A stretch of 64,000 nucleotides of DNA from Emcibacter sp. (GTDB lineage: Bacteria > Pseudomonadota > Alphaproteobacteria > Sphingomonadales > Emcibacteraceae). Positions 40,106-49,799 of this stretch are shown one piece after another. The stretch is taken from contig JAJFIQ010000023.1 in NCBI GenBank assembly GCA_021774785.1, forward strand, positions 115,711 to 179,710. The letters run 5' to 3'. Made by a program: the position numbers and the translations under genes. The notes below the pieces were generated by a model. It saw only the letters and a program-made list of their open reading frames with translations, was not told the DNA's origin and did no database searches. The number at the start of each line of letters is the position of its first letter. Position 1 is the first letter of the stretch.

Positions 40106-40554
40106 CTATTTCTTTTGAAATATTTGGGGTTCAGGCAGCGGAATTACTATCAGAAATGCACCGCATGTCTTTCCTGCAAGACCCATGGTCAGCAGAGGCT
40201 ATAGAATTGCTGTTAATGGGGTCGGGGGTTTTTGCTATGGTGGTAACGCAAACGGAGCAGCCAATAGGGTTTCTTATGTGGCGGGAAGTAGCAGGTGAAG
40301 CAGAAATTTTGACCATTTGTATTTTGCCGGAGCATCGCACCAAGGGTGTTGCAAGTCATCTTCTGCAAAAATTTTATAGTGAAACCAAAGACAATGGTGT
40401 GAGCAAAATTTTCTTGGAAGTTAATGAAAATAACAAAGCCGCGATCATATTATATGAGAAAAACGGTTTTGAAGCTGTAGGGCGGCGAAAAGACTATTAT
40501 GGTGGTAAAGGGTGTCAGAAACAGGATGCCCTGATTATGAAATTTTCTTGGTAA
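40102..40554 (+). CDS. rimI: Ribosomal protein S18 alanine N-acetyltransferase
   Basis: A 150-residue GNAT-fold acetyltransferase. It has RMSFLQDPWSAEAIELLL at the start, VAGEAEILTICILPEHRTKG with acetyl-CoA loop RTKGVAS, and the closing FLEVNENNKAAIILYEKNGF and YYGGKG pattern typical of RimI. It acetylates the N-terminal Ala of S18; position next to tsaB supports the assignment. Confidence 0.92.
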   Translation: MTISFEIFGVQAAELLSEMHRMSFLQDPWSAEAIELLLMGSGVFAMVVTQTEQPIGFLMWREVAGEAEILTICILPEHRTKGVASHLLQKFYSETKDNGVSKIFLEVNENNKAAIILYEKNGFEAVGRRKDYYGGKGCQKQDALIMKFSW

Positions 40555-40649
40555 ACTCAATAGAGATCTATTTCAACTTCTTGTTATCGAAATAGATAAT
40601 GTGTATAGTTCTGAATAGCAGAAAACTCAAAAAACAGGGTAAGTAGTTT

Positions 40650-41069
40650 ATGACCTCAGAAATTGAACGGATTTGTATTGAAAAAGGCATGCGTATGACG
40701 GAGCAGCGTCGTGTTATTGCAAAAGTCCTTTCAGATGCCAATGATCATCCAGATGTGGAAGAAGTTTACCGACGGTCCGTTGAAATAGATTCACGTATTA
40801 GCATCGCTACGGTTTATCGTACAGTACGTCTTTTTGAAGAGGGTGGAATTCTGGACCGTCATGATTTCAGGGTCGAGAGCGGTGAAAACCGCGCACGATT
40901 TGAATTAGTATCAGAGGTGCATCATGATCATCTGATTGATGTGGAATCCGGTCAGGTTATCGAATTCCATGATAATGAAATTGAAGAGTTGCAAAAACTC
41001 ATCGCTAATAAACACGGCTACGAGCTTGTGGATCACCGTATGGAATTATACGGTAAAAAAATTAAATAA
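40650..41069 (+). CDS. fur: Fur-family transcriptional regulator (Fur/Mur type)
   Basis: A 139-residue metal-dependent repressor. The winged-helix part includes GMRMTEQRRVIAKVLSD and SIATVYRTVRLFEEGGILDR (recognition helix), and the metal-site region is EVHHDHLIDVESGQVIEFHD (HHDH). The second structural Cys-x2-Cys site is missing, typical of alphaproteobacterial Fur/Mur, which may respond to iron or manganese. A terminator follows. Confidence 0.92.
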   Translation: MTSEIERICIEKGMRMTEQRRVIAKVLSDANDHPDVEEVYRRSVEIDSRISIATVYRTVRLFEEGGILDRHDFRVESGENRARFELVSEVHHDHLIDVESGQVIEFHDNEIEELQKLIANKHGYELVDHRMELYGKKIK

Positions 41070-41101
41070 AGCAGATCAAAACTAGATCAAGTTGTAAAAT
41101 T

Positions 41102-41134
41102 CCCTGCATTCTTCTATATGAAGTGCAGGGTTTT
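41102..41134 (+). terminator. Terminator after fur
   Basis: A perfect 7-bp stem CCCTGCA/TGCAGGG, extended by TTC/GAA pairing, is followed by TTTT. It separates fur from the plsC operon. Confidence 0.8.
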
Positions 41135-41162
41135 GTATTAATGTGGAAATCAAGTCGATCAT

Positions 41163-41960
41163 ATGAGAGAATATTACAGAATATTCAAGGCATTATTATT
41201 TTTTGCCGTGTTGCTGCCGCCGACCATTATTTTCAAGAAATTGAAATTTCCGGGCTATAAGGTGTGGCCGCATCTGGTACATCGATCTCTATGCAGTGCT
41301 TTGAATGTGAAGGTCAAAACATTTAATGAGCCGCTAGAAGGTCCGCCTACATTATTCGTCAGCAATCATGTTTCCTGGCTTGATATTCTTGTATTGGGTC
41401 AGGTGATAAATGCCTGTTTTATAGCCAAGAAGGAAATGAGTGGCTGGCCGGTTTTAGGCTATTTGTCTTCGCTTCAGCGGACTATATATGTTGACCGGGA
41501 GCGGCGTTCGGAAATTGCCGAGCAGCGTAAGGAAATGCAGGAAAGAATACATAATGGCGATAATTTGATCCTGTTTCCCGAAGGTACCACGTCGGATGGC
41601 GGAAGGATGTTGCCTTTTAAAAGTTCACTGTTCGGGGTCACGGAAACGGCCATGCATCTGCAGCCGGATGAACAGGGACGTATTCAGGAACTAATGGTGC
41701 AACCCGTAACCCTTGTTTATAAACGAATTAACAATATGCCCACCATCCGCTTTAACCGACCAAATGTGGCTTGGTACGGTGATATGGAAATGGGACCACA
41801 TTTGAAGCGTGTGTTAAATCTCCTTAAAATAGAGGTGGAAGTACATTTCCATGAGCCGGTATCACGTAATCTTTTCAAGACTCGTAAGGAATTGTCGGCT
41901 TATTGTGAGCGAACTATTGAAAACCGTCTGATCGAATCCCTAAGGGGCAAGAACCATTAA
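41163..41960 (+). CDS. plsC: 1-acyl-sn-glycerol-3-phosphate acyltransferase
   Basis: A 265-residue membrane-associated LPLAT enzyme making phosphatidic acid. Motif I is FVSNHVSWLDILVLG (H-x4-D, residues about 63-77), motif II-like LQRTIYVDRERR, motif III LILFPEGTTSDGGRMLPFKS and motif IV QPVTLVY. The N-terminal hydrophobic helix anchors it. It overlaps miaB by one base. Confidence 0.93.
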   Translation: MREYYRIFKALLFFAVLLPPTIIFKKLKFPGYKVWPHLVHRSLCSALNVKVKTFNEPLEGPPTLFVSNHVSWLDILVLGQVINACFIAKKEMSGWPVLGYLSSLQRTIYVDRERRSEIAEQRKEMQERIHNGDNLILFPEGTTSDGGRMLPFKSSLFGVTETAMHLQPDEQGRIQELMVQPVTLVYKRINNMPTIRFNRPNVAWYGDMEMGPHLKRVLNLLKIEVEVHFHEPVSRNLFKTRKELSAYCERTIENRLIESLRGKNH

Positions 41961-43327
41961 TGACTAAAAAACTATATATCAAAACCTATGGCTGCCAGAT
42001 GAATGTCTATGATACGGAACGTATGGTGGATGTGATGGCCCATGAAGGCTATGCCGTAACCGAAAAGCCGGATGATGCGGATCTTGTGGTATTGAATACC
42101 TGTCATATCCGAGAAAAAGCCGCAGAAAAAGTATATTCCGATATTGGCCGCTTGCGGGTGATGAAACAGAAGAGAATAAAAAAAGACGGCAAGGAAACTA
42201 TCCTAGCCGTTGGTGGTTGCGTCGCACAGGCAGAAGGTTCGGAAATTCAGAGGCGTATGCCCGTTGTGGATATGGTATTCGGCCCGCAAACCTATCACCG
42301 CTTGCCTGAAATGACCCGTGCAGCGGATGAGGCTAAAAGCCATGGCGTTCGTCCACGTATTGTAGATACGGATTTATCGGTCAGTGAGAAATTCGAGAGC
42401 CTATCCAAAAAAACCGTCAGCCCAAAAAGAACCGCATTCCTGACCATTCAGGAGGGGTGCGATAAATTTTGCACCTATTGTGTCGTACCCTATACCCGTG
42501 GTGGTGAATTTTCGCGCTCGTTTGAAGATGTTATGAAAGATGCAGGTAAATTGCATGAGGCTGGGGTATTGGAAGTGACATTACTGGGTCAGAATGTAAA
42601 TGCTTATCATGGTCTGTCGGGGGCTGGTGAAGAATGGTCGCTGGCGCGGCTAATCCGGCATTTGGCGGACACTACAGATTTTAAGCGGATCAGATACACC
42701 ACTTCTCACCCCGGTGATATGACAGATGAGCTGATTGCCATTCATGGCGAGGTCGAGCAATGTATGCCCTATCTGCATCTTCCGGTACAGTCTGGATCAG
42801 ACAAGATCGTTAAGGCTATGAACCGTCATCATACTATTGCTTCCTACATGAAAAATATTGAAGCTATTCGTGCCGTGCGCCCGGATATTGCCCTATCTGG
42901 TGATTTTATTGTTGGTTTTCCGGGCGAAACGGATGCAGATTTTCAGAAAACTATGAAACTGGTACGCGACGTTAATTATGCTCAGGCCTATTCCTTCATG
43001 TATAGCGAACGACCCGGCACGCCGGCGGCAGGTTGGGAAAATCAGGTGGAGAGCCATGTCAAATCGGAACGGCTGGCGGAATTGCAGCAAGAACTTGAAC
43101 GTCAGCAGCGGGCCTTTAACGACAAGAGCGTTGGCAAGGTAATGCCGGTGCTTCTGGAAAGAACAGGTAAACAAGCCAGTCACCTTGTGGGCAGAAGCCC
43201 CTATATGCAGGCGGTTTATGTGGATGTTGGCAATGAGGAGACAGCGGCGCAGAATTTTGGTAAACTGGTTGATATGAAGATCATCAGTGCCGGACCCCGT
43301 AGCCTGAAAGGTGAGTTTGCAAACTAA
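41960..43327 (+). CDS. miaB: tRNA-2-methylthio-N6-dimethylallyladenosine synthase
   Basis: A 455-residue radical-SAM methylthiotransferase. Domains in order: the UPF0004 domain with Cys ligands in YIKTYGCQMNVYDTERM, NTCHIREKA and VGGCVAQAEG; the radical-SAM domain with EGCDKFCTYCVVPYTRGGEF (CxxxCxxC); and a C-terminal TRAM domain (LLERTGKQASHLVGRSPYM). It modifies A37 of tRNAs reading UNN codons. Confidence 0.97.
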   Translation: MTKKLYIKTYGCQMNVYDTERMVDVMAHEGYAVTEKPDDADLVVLNTCHIREKAAEKVYSDIGRLRVMKQKRIKKDGKETILAVGGCVAQAEGSEIQRRMPVVDMVFGPQTYHRLPEMTRAADEAKSHGVRPRIVDTDLSVSEKFESLSKKTVSPKRTAFLTIQEGCDKFCTYCVVPYTRGGEFSRSFEDVMKDAGKLHEAGVLEVTLLGQNVNAYHGLSGAGEEWSLARLIRHLADTTDFKRIRYTTSHPGDMTDELIAIHGEVEQCMPYLHLPVQSGSDKIVKAMNRHHTIASYMKNIEAIRAVRPDIALSGDFIVGFPGETDADFQKTMKLVRDVNYAQAYSFMYSERPGTPAAGWENQVESHVKSERLAELQQELERQQRAFNDKSVGKVMPVLLERTGKQASHLVGRSPYMQAVYVDVGNEETAAQNFGKLVDMKIISAGPRSLKGEFAN

Positions 43328-44296
43328 ATGAAGACCATTACTCTTGAATTTGAAGACAACAGTCAACTGCCATCGCTTTATGGCGAATATAATTCACATC
43401 TTGCCCATATTGAACAGAAAACAGGCGCCAGTTTCACGACTAAGGGAAATATTCTGGTAATTGAAGGTGGTAAAGAAGCGCGCGAAACAGCCAAGCAGAT
43501 CATAGTAAATCTGCATGATAAGCTTGATATGGGAGCTGAGGTCACTCTGGGTGATGTTGATGGTGCAATTCGTATGGCGGATTTCTTTGATGCCCCAAAG
43601 GAAGAAAAGGTCATCGAGCGAAAAGATCTTTCTGCCAGAGAAAACAGCATCCGTACTCGAAATGCAATCATTTCCCCCCGCTCTATCAATCAGGCCCTCT
43701 ATATCAAGTCCCTGCGAGAAAATAATATGACATTTGGTCTTGGCCCTGCGGGGACGGGTAAGACATTCCTTGCGGTGGCTATGGCAGTATCCTATTTATT
43801 GGAGGGCAAAGTAGAGAAAATTATTCTGACCCGTCCGGCGGTAGAAGCCGGTGAAAAGCTGGGCTTTCTTCCCGGTGACATTCGGGAAAAGGTAGACCCT
43901 TATCTGCGCCCGCTTTATGATGCGTTGGGGCATATGATTTCACTGGAACAGACGGAAAGAAGGTTGGAGAACGGTGATATTGAGGTGGCTCCTCTTGCCT
44001 TTATGCGGGGTCGAACTCTGTCCAATGCCTTTGTCATTCTGGATGAGGCGCAAAATACATCTCCCATGCAAATGAAAATGTTTCTGACCCGATTTGGGGA
44101 GAATTGCGGCATGGTTGTATGCGGTGATCCGTCACAAGTGGATTTGCCCGATGGGACGCCGTCCGGGTTATTTCATGCTATTGATATTCTTCAGGATATT
44201 GATGATATATCTTTCATCCGATTTAATGCCGATGATGTGGTGCGTCACCCATTGGTGGGCAAGATCGTCAGAGCTTATGATCAGGCGGAAAAATGA
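43328..44296 (+). CDS. PhoH-like ATPase
   Basis: A 322-residue PhoH-family P-loop protein (YbeZ type). An N-terminal KH-like segment (residues 1-70) precedes PRSINQALYIKSLRENNMTF and Walker A GLGPAGTGKTFLAVAMAV (about 138-155); then VIILTRPAVEAGEKLGFLPG-type sequence and Walker B FVILDEAQNTSPMQMKMFLT. It works with the adjacent YbeY in RNA metabolism; the genes overlap by 4 bases. Confidence 0.95.
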   Translation: MKTITLEFEDNSQLPSLYGEYNSHLAHIEQKTGASFTTKGNILVIEGGKEARETAKQIIVNLHDKLDMGAEVTLGDVDGAIRMADFFDAPKEEKVIERKDLSARENSIRTRNAIISPRSINQALYIKSLRENNMTFGLGPAGTGKTFLAVAMAVSYLLEGKVEKIILTRPAVEAGEKLGFLPGDIREKVDPYLRPLYDALGHMISLEQTERRLENGDIEVAPLAFMRGRTLSNAFVILDEAQNTSPMQMKMFLTRFGENCGMVVCGDPSQVDLPDGTPSGLFHAIDILQDIDDISFIRFNADDVVRHPLVGKIVRAYDQAEK

Positions 44297-44823
44297 GTTT
44301 GGATAATATCGAACTTGATATTTCTGTGGAAGTCCCTGTTTGGAGTGATCAATTCCCAGAATATAAAGCCCGTATAACAGATTGTTTTGAGCAGATCGTA
44401 TCACAGGTACCCGAAGCCAGAAACTTTAGTCGAATTCCATTGCTTGAACTTAGTATCCTGCTGACGGATGATCAAAATATTCAGAAATTGAACAAGGATT
44501 ACCGGGATAAGGATAAGGCGACCAATGTGCTTTCTTTCCCTTCTCTGACCGAAGAAGATATTGATGTATTTCTGAAATCAGGTTCCGAAATACCTGGTTT
44601 TCCCATTATTCTGGGCGATATTATTTTTGCCTATGAAACCATAAAACGTGAAGCATTGGACCAAGGCAAGAGCTTTTCAGATCATTTTAGCCATCTATGC
44701 TTTCACGGGATGCTCCATTTGGTTGGATATGATCATATTGAGGATGCGCAGGCGGAGGAAATGGAAGCTTTGGAAAAGAATCTATTGTCTAAACTATCTA
44801 TTGACGATCCTTATCAAGATTGA
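44293..44823 (+). CDS. ybeY: Endoribonuclease YbeY
   Basis: A 176-residue single-strand endoribonuclease for rRNA maturation and quality control. The zinc site is HLCFHGMLHLVGYDHIED (H-x3-H-x5-H pattern, near residue 136-155), preceded by the family's RDKDKATNVLSFP (about 74-86). The zinc ligands are all present. It overlaps phoH. Confidence 0.95.
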   Translation: MSLDNIELDISVEVPVWSDQFPEYKARITDCFEQIVSQVPEARNFSRIPLLELSILLTDDQNIQKLNKDYRDKDKATNVLSFPSLTEEDIDVFLKSGSEIPGFPIILGDIIFAYETIKREALDQGKSFSDHFSHLCFHGMLHLVGYDHIEDAQAEEMEALEKNLLSKLSIDDPYQD

Positions 44824-44920
44824 GACAATCATATTTGCTTAACTTAAAAAACGGAAATGTAGAAATGTCAGAGTTTTCTTTGTTACCTGTCATGAGGGAA
44901 TGGTTAGACGGTGCAATAAA

Positions 44921-45850
44921 ATGAATGAATTTAAAGAAGATAATTCCACGGAAGACAATGCAGAGGCAGAACCCCGCGCGGGGGAGCAGGGTGGTTTTGC
45001 AGGCTGGATAAAAGGATTGTTCTCTGTCCAGAACACACTCAAGGAAAGTCTGGAAGAAGTCATAGATGAATTGGAGGATGAAGAATCATCCTTTGGCGAG
45101 GAAGAGCGCTCAATCATTAAAAATACCCTGACTTTCAGAAATAAACGGGTTGATGACATCATGGTACCCCGCACAGATATTGTTGCAGTCGAGGCCTCAT
45201 CAACTTTTCAGGAAGTGATGGATGTTTTTGTCGAAGGCACCACGTCGCGGATTCCGGTTTACCGGGAAACGCTGGATGAAGTGATTGCCATGGTTCATAT
45301 CAAAGATGCCTTTCGGGAGCTTGTCACCAAGAAAGAAAAGTCCCTAAGCTCTATACAGCGGCCCCTTTTATTCGTTCCCCCTTCTATGAAACTTTTTGAT
45401 CTGCTGACCAAGATGCAGTCGACCCATATTCATATGGCCCTTGTGGTGGACGAATATGGCGGTACAGATGGTCTTCTGACCATTGAGGACCTTGTGGAAC
45501 AGATTGTAGGGGATATAGAGGACGAGCATGATGAGGCTGAAGAAGAACTCTTGCGTGAATTGCCCGGTGGTGACCTGATGGCAGATGCACGCCTGCTCAT
45601 AGAGGAACTGGAAGATTTGCTTGGCCTTGATCTGCTGCCCGATGATCAGGATGAGGATGTGGATACGCTTGGGGGGCTATTATTTACCATCGCTGGATAT
45701 ATTCCGGCAGTAGGGGAAACTATCAAAGACAAGAATGGACTGCAGTATAAAATAATTGAGGGTGATGCGCGTAGTATAAAAACGGTTCTGATCATGCGTA
45801 GAAGCAAGCCAAATTCTGAACCAGATAATAATCAGGCCGTAAATTCATAA
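44921..45850 (+). CDS. corC: CorC/HlyC-type CBS-domain hemolysin family protein
   Basis: A 309-residue cytoplasmic CorC (YbeX) protein. It has an N-terminal acidic stretch, RVDDIMVPRTDIVAVEASST leading into two CBS domains (about 70-190; IPVYRETLDEVIAMVHIKD, HMALVVDEYGGTDGLLTIED) and a C-terminal CorC_HlyC domain (about 215-295, VDTLGGLLFTIAGYIPAVGE). It is linked with magnesium/cobalt efflux and ribosome maturation. ATG 44921 is preferred; an ATG at 44900 is too close to its GAGGGA site. Confidence 0.9.
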   Translation: MNEFKEDNSTEDNAEAEPRAGEQGGFAGWIKGLFSVQNTLKESLEEVIDELEDEESSFGEEERSIIKNTLTFRNKRVDDIMVPRTDIVAVEASSTFQEVMDVFVEGTTSRIPVYRETLDEVIAMVHIKDAFRELVTKKEKSLSSIQRPLLFVPPSMKLFDLLTKMQSTHIHMALVVDEYGGTDGLLTIEDLVEQIVGDIEDEHDEAEEELLRELPGGDLMADARLLIEELEDLLGLDLLPDDQDEDVDTLGGLLFTIAGYIPAVGETIKDKNGLQYKIIEGDARSIKTVLIMRRSKPNSEPDNNQAVNS

Positions 45851-45852
45851 AA

Positions 45853-47430
45853 ATGGTGTCAAGGAAAATCACAAATAAGCTACTTTTCTGGCTTGATGGG
45901 CGAACGGGTGGGCAGAAGGTAGGACTTCTTTTGCTGGCCGGTGTTTTGTCGGCTTTTTCATTTGCGCCATTTTATCTGTTTCCCCTGCTCGCCATAAGTT
46001 ACCCCTTATTGTTATTGATATTGTTTAAAAGCAACCGCTTTCTGGAGGCGTTTTCCTTTGGCTGGTGGTTTGGATTTGGTCAATTTTTCACAGGCTTAAT
46101 ATGGCTCGCCTCTGCATTTGAAGTAGATGACCGTTATGCGGGTTGGGTTGGTTATCTGGCTGTCGCTGGTTTGGGCACTTTACTGGCCATGTATTCGGGG
46201 TTGGTAACGGGACTTTTGTGGAAGCTGTATAAGGGTAAGGACCCCAGGCAATATGGTCTTTCGATTACGCTTTCCTTCGTGATTATCTGGAACTTGGCAG
46301 AATGGGCGCGGGGAAATTTATTCACAGGCTTTCCGTGGAATCTAGCTGGTTACACGTGGGGTTTTTCTGATGTCATGTTACAGACGGCTTCTGTTTGGGG
46401 TATCTATGGTCTTGGGCTACTCACCATATTTTTGGCCCTTATTCCCTATTTATTGATACAGCGACCCCGCAAGAAATATGCTGCATTTAAAATTATCGTG
46501 GCTGGTGTATTAATCAGTGGCGGCATGGTTACATTTGGCATGGTGCAATTGTCAGAACCGACAAATTATCGCGATGATGTGAAGTTTAAAATAGTTCAGG
46601 CTAATATCAACCAGAAAGATAAATGGGATCCCCAGAAAAAAGCCGAAAATTTTCTCAAACATCTTAGCATGAGCAAAAGCCTGCCGGATGAGGGGATAAC
46701 CCATGTGATATGGCCGGAAACAGCCGTGATCTATTTTCTGGATACGGAGCCATCGCGCCGCTTTTTGATTGCGGATATGCTGAGTGAAAATGCTGTATTA
46801 ATGACGGGTTTTCCCCGGGTCAAACGATCTCCGGAATTCAAAGCGTGGAATTCTTTCGTTGTTGTGGGTGGCGGCGGTGAGGTCAGAAATATTTATGATA
46901 AACACCACCTTGTGCCATTTGGTGAATATACGCCGGATATATTGAGTGACAGCCTGTCGTTTCTGGGACTTGGGATGCTGGTGGAAGGTTTTTCCTATAG
47001 TCGGGGTAAAGAAATCAGGACCCTCCATCTGGAAGGTGCGCCCCCGGTCGGAGTCCTGATTTGCTATGAAATTATCTTTCCGGGTCAGGTCGTGAATCAA
47101 AATGACAGACCGGAGTGGCTACTTAATATCACTAATGATGCGTGGTACGGAACTTTTAGTGGACCTTATCAACATTTATTGCAGACTCGTATTCGGGCGA
47201 TAGAGGAAGGCTTACCTATTATCCGGTCGGCGGGAACGGGCGTATCAGCGGTAATAGATGCTTACGGCAGGATGAAAAAAAGTTTGGGCCTAAACAAGCA
47301 AGGTGTCATCATTTCCCCATTACCCGCTAAGAGGGACATTGCGACACTATATTCTACAAATGGCGCTTGGATATTTCAACTTATTATGATATTATTATGT
47401 ATCTTTAATGTCCTGTTCCATAGGCAATGA
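45853..47430 (+). CDS. lnt: Apolipoprotein N-acyltransferase
   Basis: A 525-residue inner-membrane enzyme that adds the third acyl chain to lipoproteins. About eight N-terminal transmembrane helices (1-235) precede a nitrilase-fold domain. The catalytic triad is visible: Glu in HVIWPETAVIYF, Lys in YDKHHLVPFGEY and Cys in VGVLICYEIIFP. It follows corC by two bases, as in many proteobacteria. Confidence 0.96.
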   Translation: MVSRKITNKLLFWLDGRTGGQKVGLLLLAGVLSAFSFAPFYLFPLLAISYPLLLLILFKSNRFLEAFSFGWWFGFGQFFTGLIWLASAFEVDDRYAGWVGYLAVAGLGTLLAMYSGLVTGLLWKLYKGKDPRQYGLSITLSFVIIWNLAEWARGNLFTGFPWNLAGYTWGFSDVMLQTASVWGIYGLGLLTIFLALIPYLLIQRPRKKYAAFKIIVAGVLISGGMVTFGMVQLSEPTNYRDDVKFKIVQANINQKDKWDPQKKAENFLKHLSMSKSLPDEGITHVIWPETAVIYFLDTEPSRRFLIADMLSENAVLMTGFPRVKRSPEFKAWNSFVVVGGGGEVRNIYDKHHLVPFGEYTPDILSDSLSFLGLGMLVEGFSYSRGKEIRTLHLEGAPPVGVLICYEIIFPGQVVNQNDRPEWLLNITNDAWYGTFSGPYQHLLQTRIRAIEEGLPIIRSAGTGVSAVIDAYGRMKKSLGLNKQGVIISPLPAKRDIATLYSTNGAWIFQLIMILLCIFNVLFHRQ

Positions 47431-47546
47431 ATCGGATGCACATATGTTTGGGCTTGACCTTGTTAGGTTTCACCTATAACAGTATGATATCTATTCTGGG
47501 GTCCGTTATTTTTATTGTATTGAGTGTTAAATAGTAGGGATTGAAG

Positions 47547-47975
47547 ATGATCAAATCAAAACCAGAACCTGTTGATGTGCATGTTGGCTCACGGGTACGT
47601 TTACGTAGAACTTTGCTAGGGATGAGTCAGGACAAACTGGGCAAAGCCCTGAACCTAACTTTCCAACAAATTCAGAAATATGAACGCGGTGCTAACCGTA
47701 TTGGGTCAAGTCGTCTTTATAAGCTTTCTCAAATTCTTGATGTTCCTGTATCCTTTTTCTTTGATGACATGCCTGCGGAAGTTACTGGTAAAGCCTCTGG
47801 CATGGCTGAAGGAGGCAAACAGTCTTTTGAAGTAGGTCAATTGTCTAGGCGTGAAACATTGGAACTTGTCAGGGCATATTATAAAATTAAAGACCCATCA
47901 GTTCGCAAGAAGTTATTTGAAATGGTAAAGGCTCTTGGCAAATCCTCTCTTAATTCAGAGAGTGATGAAGCGTAA
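47547..47975 (+). CDS. XRE-family transcriptional regulator
   Basis: A 142-residue regulator with an N-terminal helix-turn-helix VGSRVRLRRTLLGMSQDKLG and FQQIQKYERGANRIGSSRLY (residues 14-60), then a linker and a C-terminal helical tail. This type is very common downstream of lnt in alphaproteobacteria; targets are unknown. ATG 47547 follows GGGATTGAAG; a TTG two codons earlier is a less likely start. Confidence 0.9.
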   Translation: MIKSKPEPVDVHVGSRVRLRRTLLGMSQDKLGKALNLTFQQIQKYERGANRIGSSRLYKLSQILDVPVSFFFDDMPAEVTGKASGMAEGGKQSFEVGQLSRRETLELVRAYYKIKDPSVRKKLFEMVKALGKSSLNSESDEA

Positions 47976-48067
47976 TTTTTCTGGATCTGCAGTCAACGCT
48001 TTAAATTATTTTTGTAAATGATAAGGTATGCATATTTTTTGATATGCGTACTTTTTGAGGTTTCTGT

Positions 48068-49135
48068 ATGGGGCTATATAAAATAACCAAATCACTGCTT
48101 TTTACTCTATCGCCGGAACGGGCGCATAGTCTTGCTATTTTAGGGTTGAAATCTGGTCTGGTTTTTTCTGATCATCACCAGGATGACCCGGTCCTGGCGG
48201 CAAACCTTTGGGGAATGGATTTCTCAAATCCGGTGGGGCTTGCCGCAGGCTTTGATAAGAATGCCGAAGTGCCCTGTGCAATGATGGCGCAGGGGTTTGG
48301 TTTTGTAGAAACGGGTACGGTAACGCCAAAACCACAAGCGGGAAATCCAAAACCCCGCCTGTTTCGCCTGACCCGGGACCAGGCCGTCATTAACCGCATG
48401 GGATTTAATAATCTGGGGTTAACCGTCTATGCAAAAAACCTGAAACGCCGTGAGGGTCTCGGAAAATGCGGCGTTGTCGGTGCTAATATCGGGGCCAACA
48501 AGGATAGCGAAGACCCCGCTTCAGATTACGTTATCTGCCTGACCAAGTTACTTGGGTTGGCTAATTACTTTACTGTCAATATCTCGTCACCCAATACACC
48601 GGGCTTGCGGAAACTACAGGGTAGGGATGCTCTGGACGACTTGCTTGGTCGATTGGTGAGCGTTCGGGATGGAGCAACAGGCCTTGATGTCAAACCGCCA
48701 TTATTGGTTAAGATTTCTCCTGATCTGGATGAAGAGGAAGTCGCAGATATTGCTGAGATCGTTCAGAAACACCGCATGGACGGCCTGATCATTAGTAACA
48801 CTACAATTGGTCTCAGAGATCAATTAACCGCGAAATATGCCGGGGAAAGTGGTGGATTAAGTGGCGCGCCGCTTTTTGAGAAGTCAACGAAATTATTGTC
48901 AGACATGTATCGCCTGACCGAAGGAAAAATTCCCCTGATTGGTGTCGGTGGTATAAGTAGCGGGGATGATGCCTACCGGAAAATAAGGGCGGGTGCTTCC
49001 TTGGTACAGCTTTATAGTGCGCTGGTTTTTCATGGGCCGGGGCTGGTGTGTAAGATTAAGCTTGAACTAACGGAAATTCTTCAAAAGGAAGGCTTCAAAT
49101 CAGTTAGCGATGCCGTTGGCGCAGATCATAAATAA
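48068..49135 (+). CDS. pyrD: Dihydroorotate dehydrogenase (quinone), class 2
   Basis: A 355-residue membrane-associated flavoenzyme of UMP synthesis. The N-terminal helix region (SLLFTLSPERAHSLAILGLK) is typical of class 2. Also visible: NPVGLAAGFDKNAEVPCAMM, NRMGFNNLGL, the catalytic-loop NISSPNTPGLRKLQ (Ser as base), KISPDLDEEEV, and phosphate-binding GVGGISSGDDAY. Electrons go to ubiquinone. Confidence 0.96.
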   Translation: MGLYKITKSLLFTLSPERAHSLAILGLKSGLVFSDHHQDDPVLAANLWGMDFSNPVGLAAGFDKNAEVPCAMMAQGFGFVETGTVTPKPQAGNPKPRLFRLTRDQAVINRMGFNNLGLTVYAKNLKRREGLGKCGVVGANIGANKDSEDPASDYVICLTKLLGLANYFTVNISSPNTPGLRKLQGRDALDDLLGRLVSVRDGATGLDVKPPLLVKISPDLDEEEVADIAEIVQKHRMDGLIISNTTIGLRDQLTAKYAGESGGLSGAPLFEKSTKLLSDMYRLTEGKIPLIGVGGISSGDDAYRKIRAGASLVQLYSALVFHGPGLVCKIKLELTEILQKEGFKSVSDAVGADHK

Positions 49136-49138
49136 TTT

Positions 49139-49384
49139 CTATTGTCCTAAAATCAATAGAACAATATATGGCACCAGATTAAACAGTAAAAACAATATTT
49201 TAAACAGACCAAGAAAACTAAATATGATCAGATCATACTTTTCCCGGGAAAGCGGTATAAATTTATTCTGAAGGTTGTAAGTAAAGTTGGGGGCAAAAAC
49301 AAAAAAAGCCAGCCACAGGATAAAAAGTCCGCCATTAATAATTGTGCACCACATAAAAAATGATGTTAAAATTTGAATATCCAT
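49139..49384 (-). CDS. Small membrane protein, probable DUF6868 family
   Basis: An 81-residue protein from ATG 49384 behind AGGAGATTACT. It has two or three hydrophobic helices, a WCTIINGGLFILWLAFFVFA first helix and a FSFLGLFKILFLLFNLVPYI second, with conserved PNFTYNLQNKFIPLSREKYD between. I believe it belongs to the small DUF6868 group; the function is unknown. It converges with pyrD. Confidence 0.75.
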   Translation of the reverse strand: MDIQILTSFFMWCTIINGGLFILWLAFFVFAPNFTYNLQNKFIPLSREKYDLIIFSFLGLFKILFLLFNLVPYIVLLILGQ

Positions 49385-49446
49385 AGTAATCTCCTGTGGG
49401 TTTTCAGCGATCTCATAACACGTAAGTATAACAAGGAATATCAACT

Positions 49447-49794
49447 ATGACTGTAACTATTTTCCATAATCCCAAATGCAGCAAATCACGACAGACTTTG
49501 GCGCTACTGGAGGAAAAGGCTATTATCCCGACCATTGTTGAGTATTTGAAGGATGTGCCAACCGCAGAAACCCTGTCTGAGATATTAAACTTGTTGGGCT
49601 TGGAGCCACGACAACTGATGCGGCGTAAAGAAACGGAATATGCTGAAAATGATCTGGCATCTGATGATTTGAGCCGGGATCAGTTGATACAGGCTATGGT
49701 GGATTTCCCGCGCCTTATTGAACGACCTATCGTTCTCGCCAATGGCAAGGCGGCAATCGGACGTCCGCCGGAAGATGTTCTAAAAATTCTATAA
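49447..49794 (+). CDS. arsC: Arsenate reductase (glutaredoxin type)
   Basis: A 115-residue ArsC-family protein. It starts TVTIFHNPKCSKSRQTLALL with the catalytic Cys 11 in CSKSR and continues with IVEYLKDVPTAETL, LMRRKETEY and RPIVLANGKAAIGRPPEDVL. Both Arg residues typical of ArsC enzymes are present, but no ars operon surrounds it, so it may also be a YffB-like paralogue. Confidence 0.88.
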   Translation: MTVTIFHNPKCSKSRQTLALLEEKAIIPTIVEYLKDVPTAETLSEILNLLGLEPRQLMRRKETEYAENDLASDDLSRDQLIQAMVDFPRLIERPIVLANGKAAIGRPPEDVLKIL

Positions 49795-49799
49795 AGATT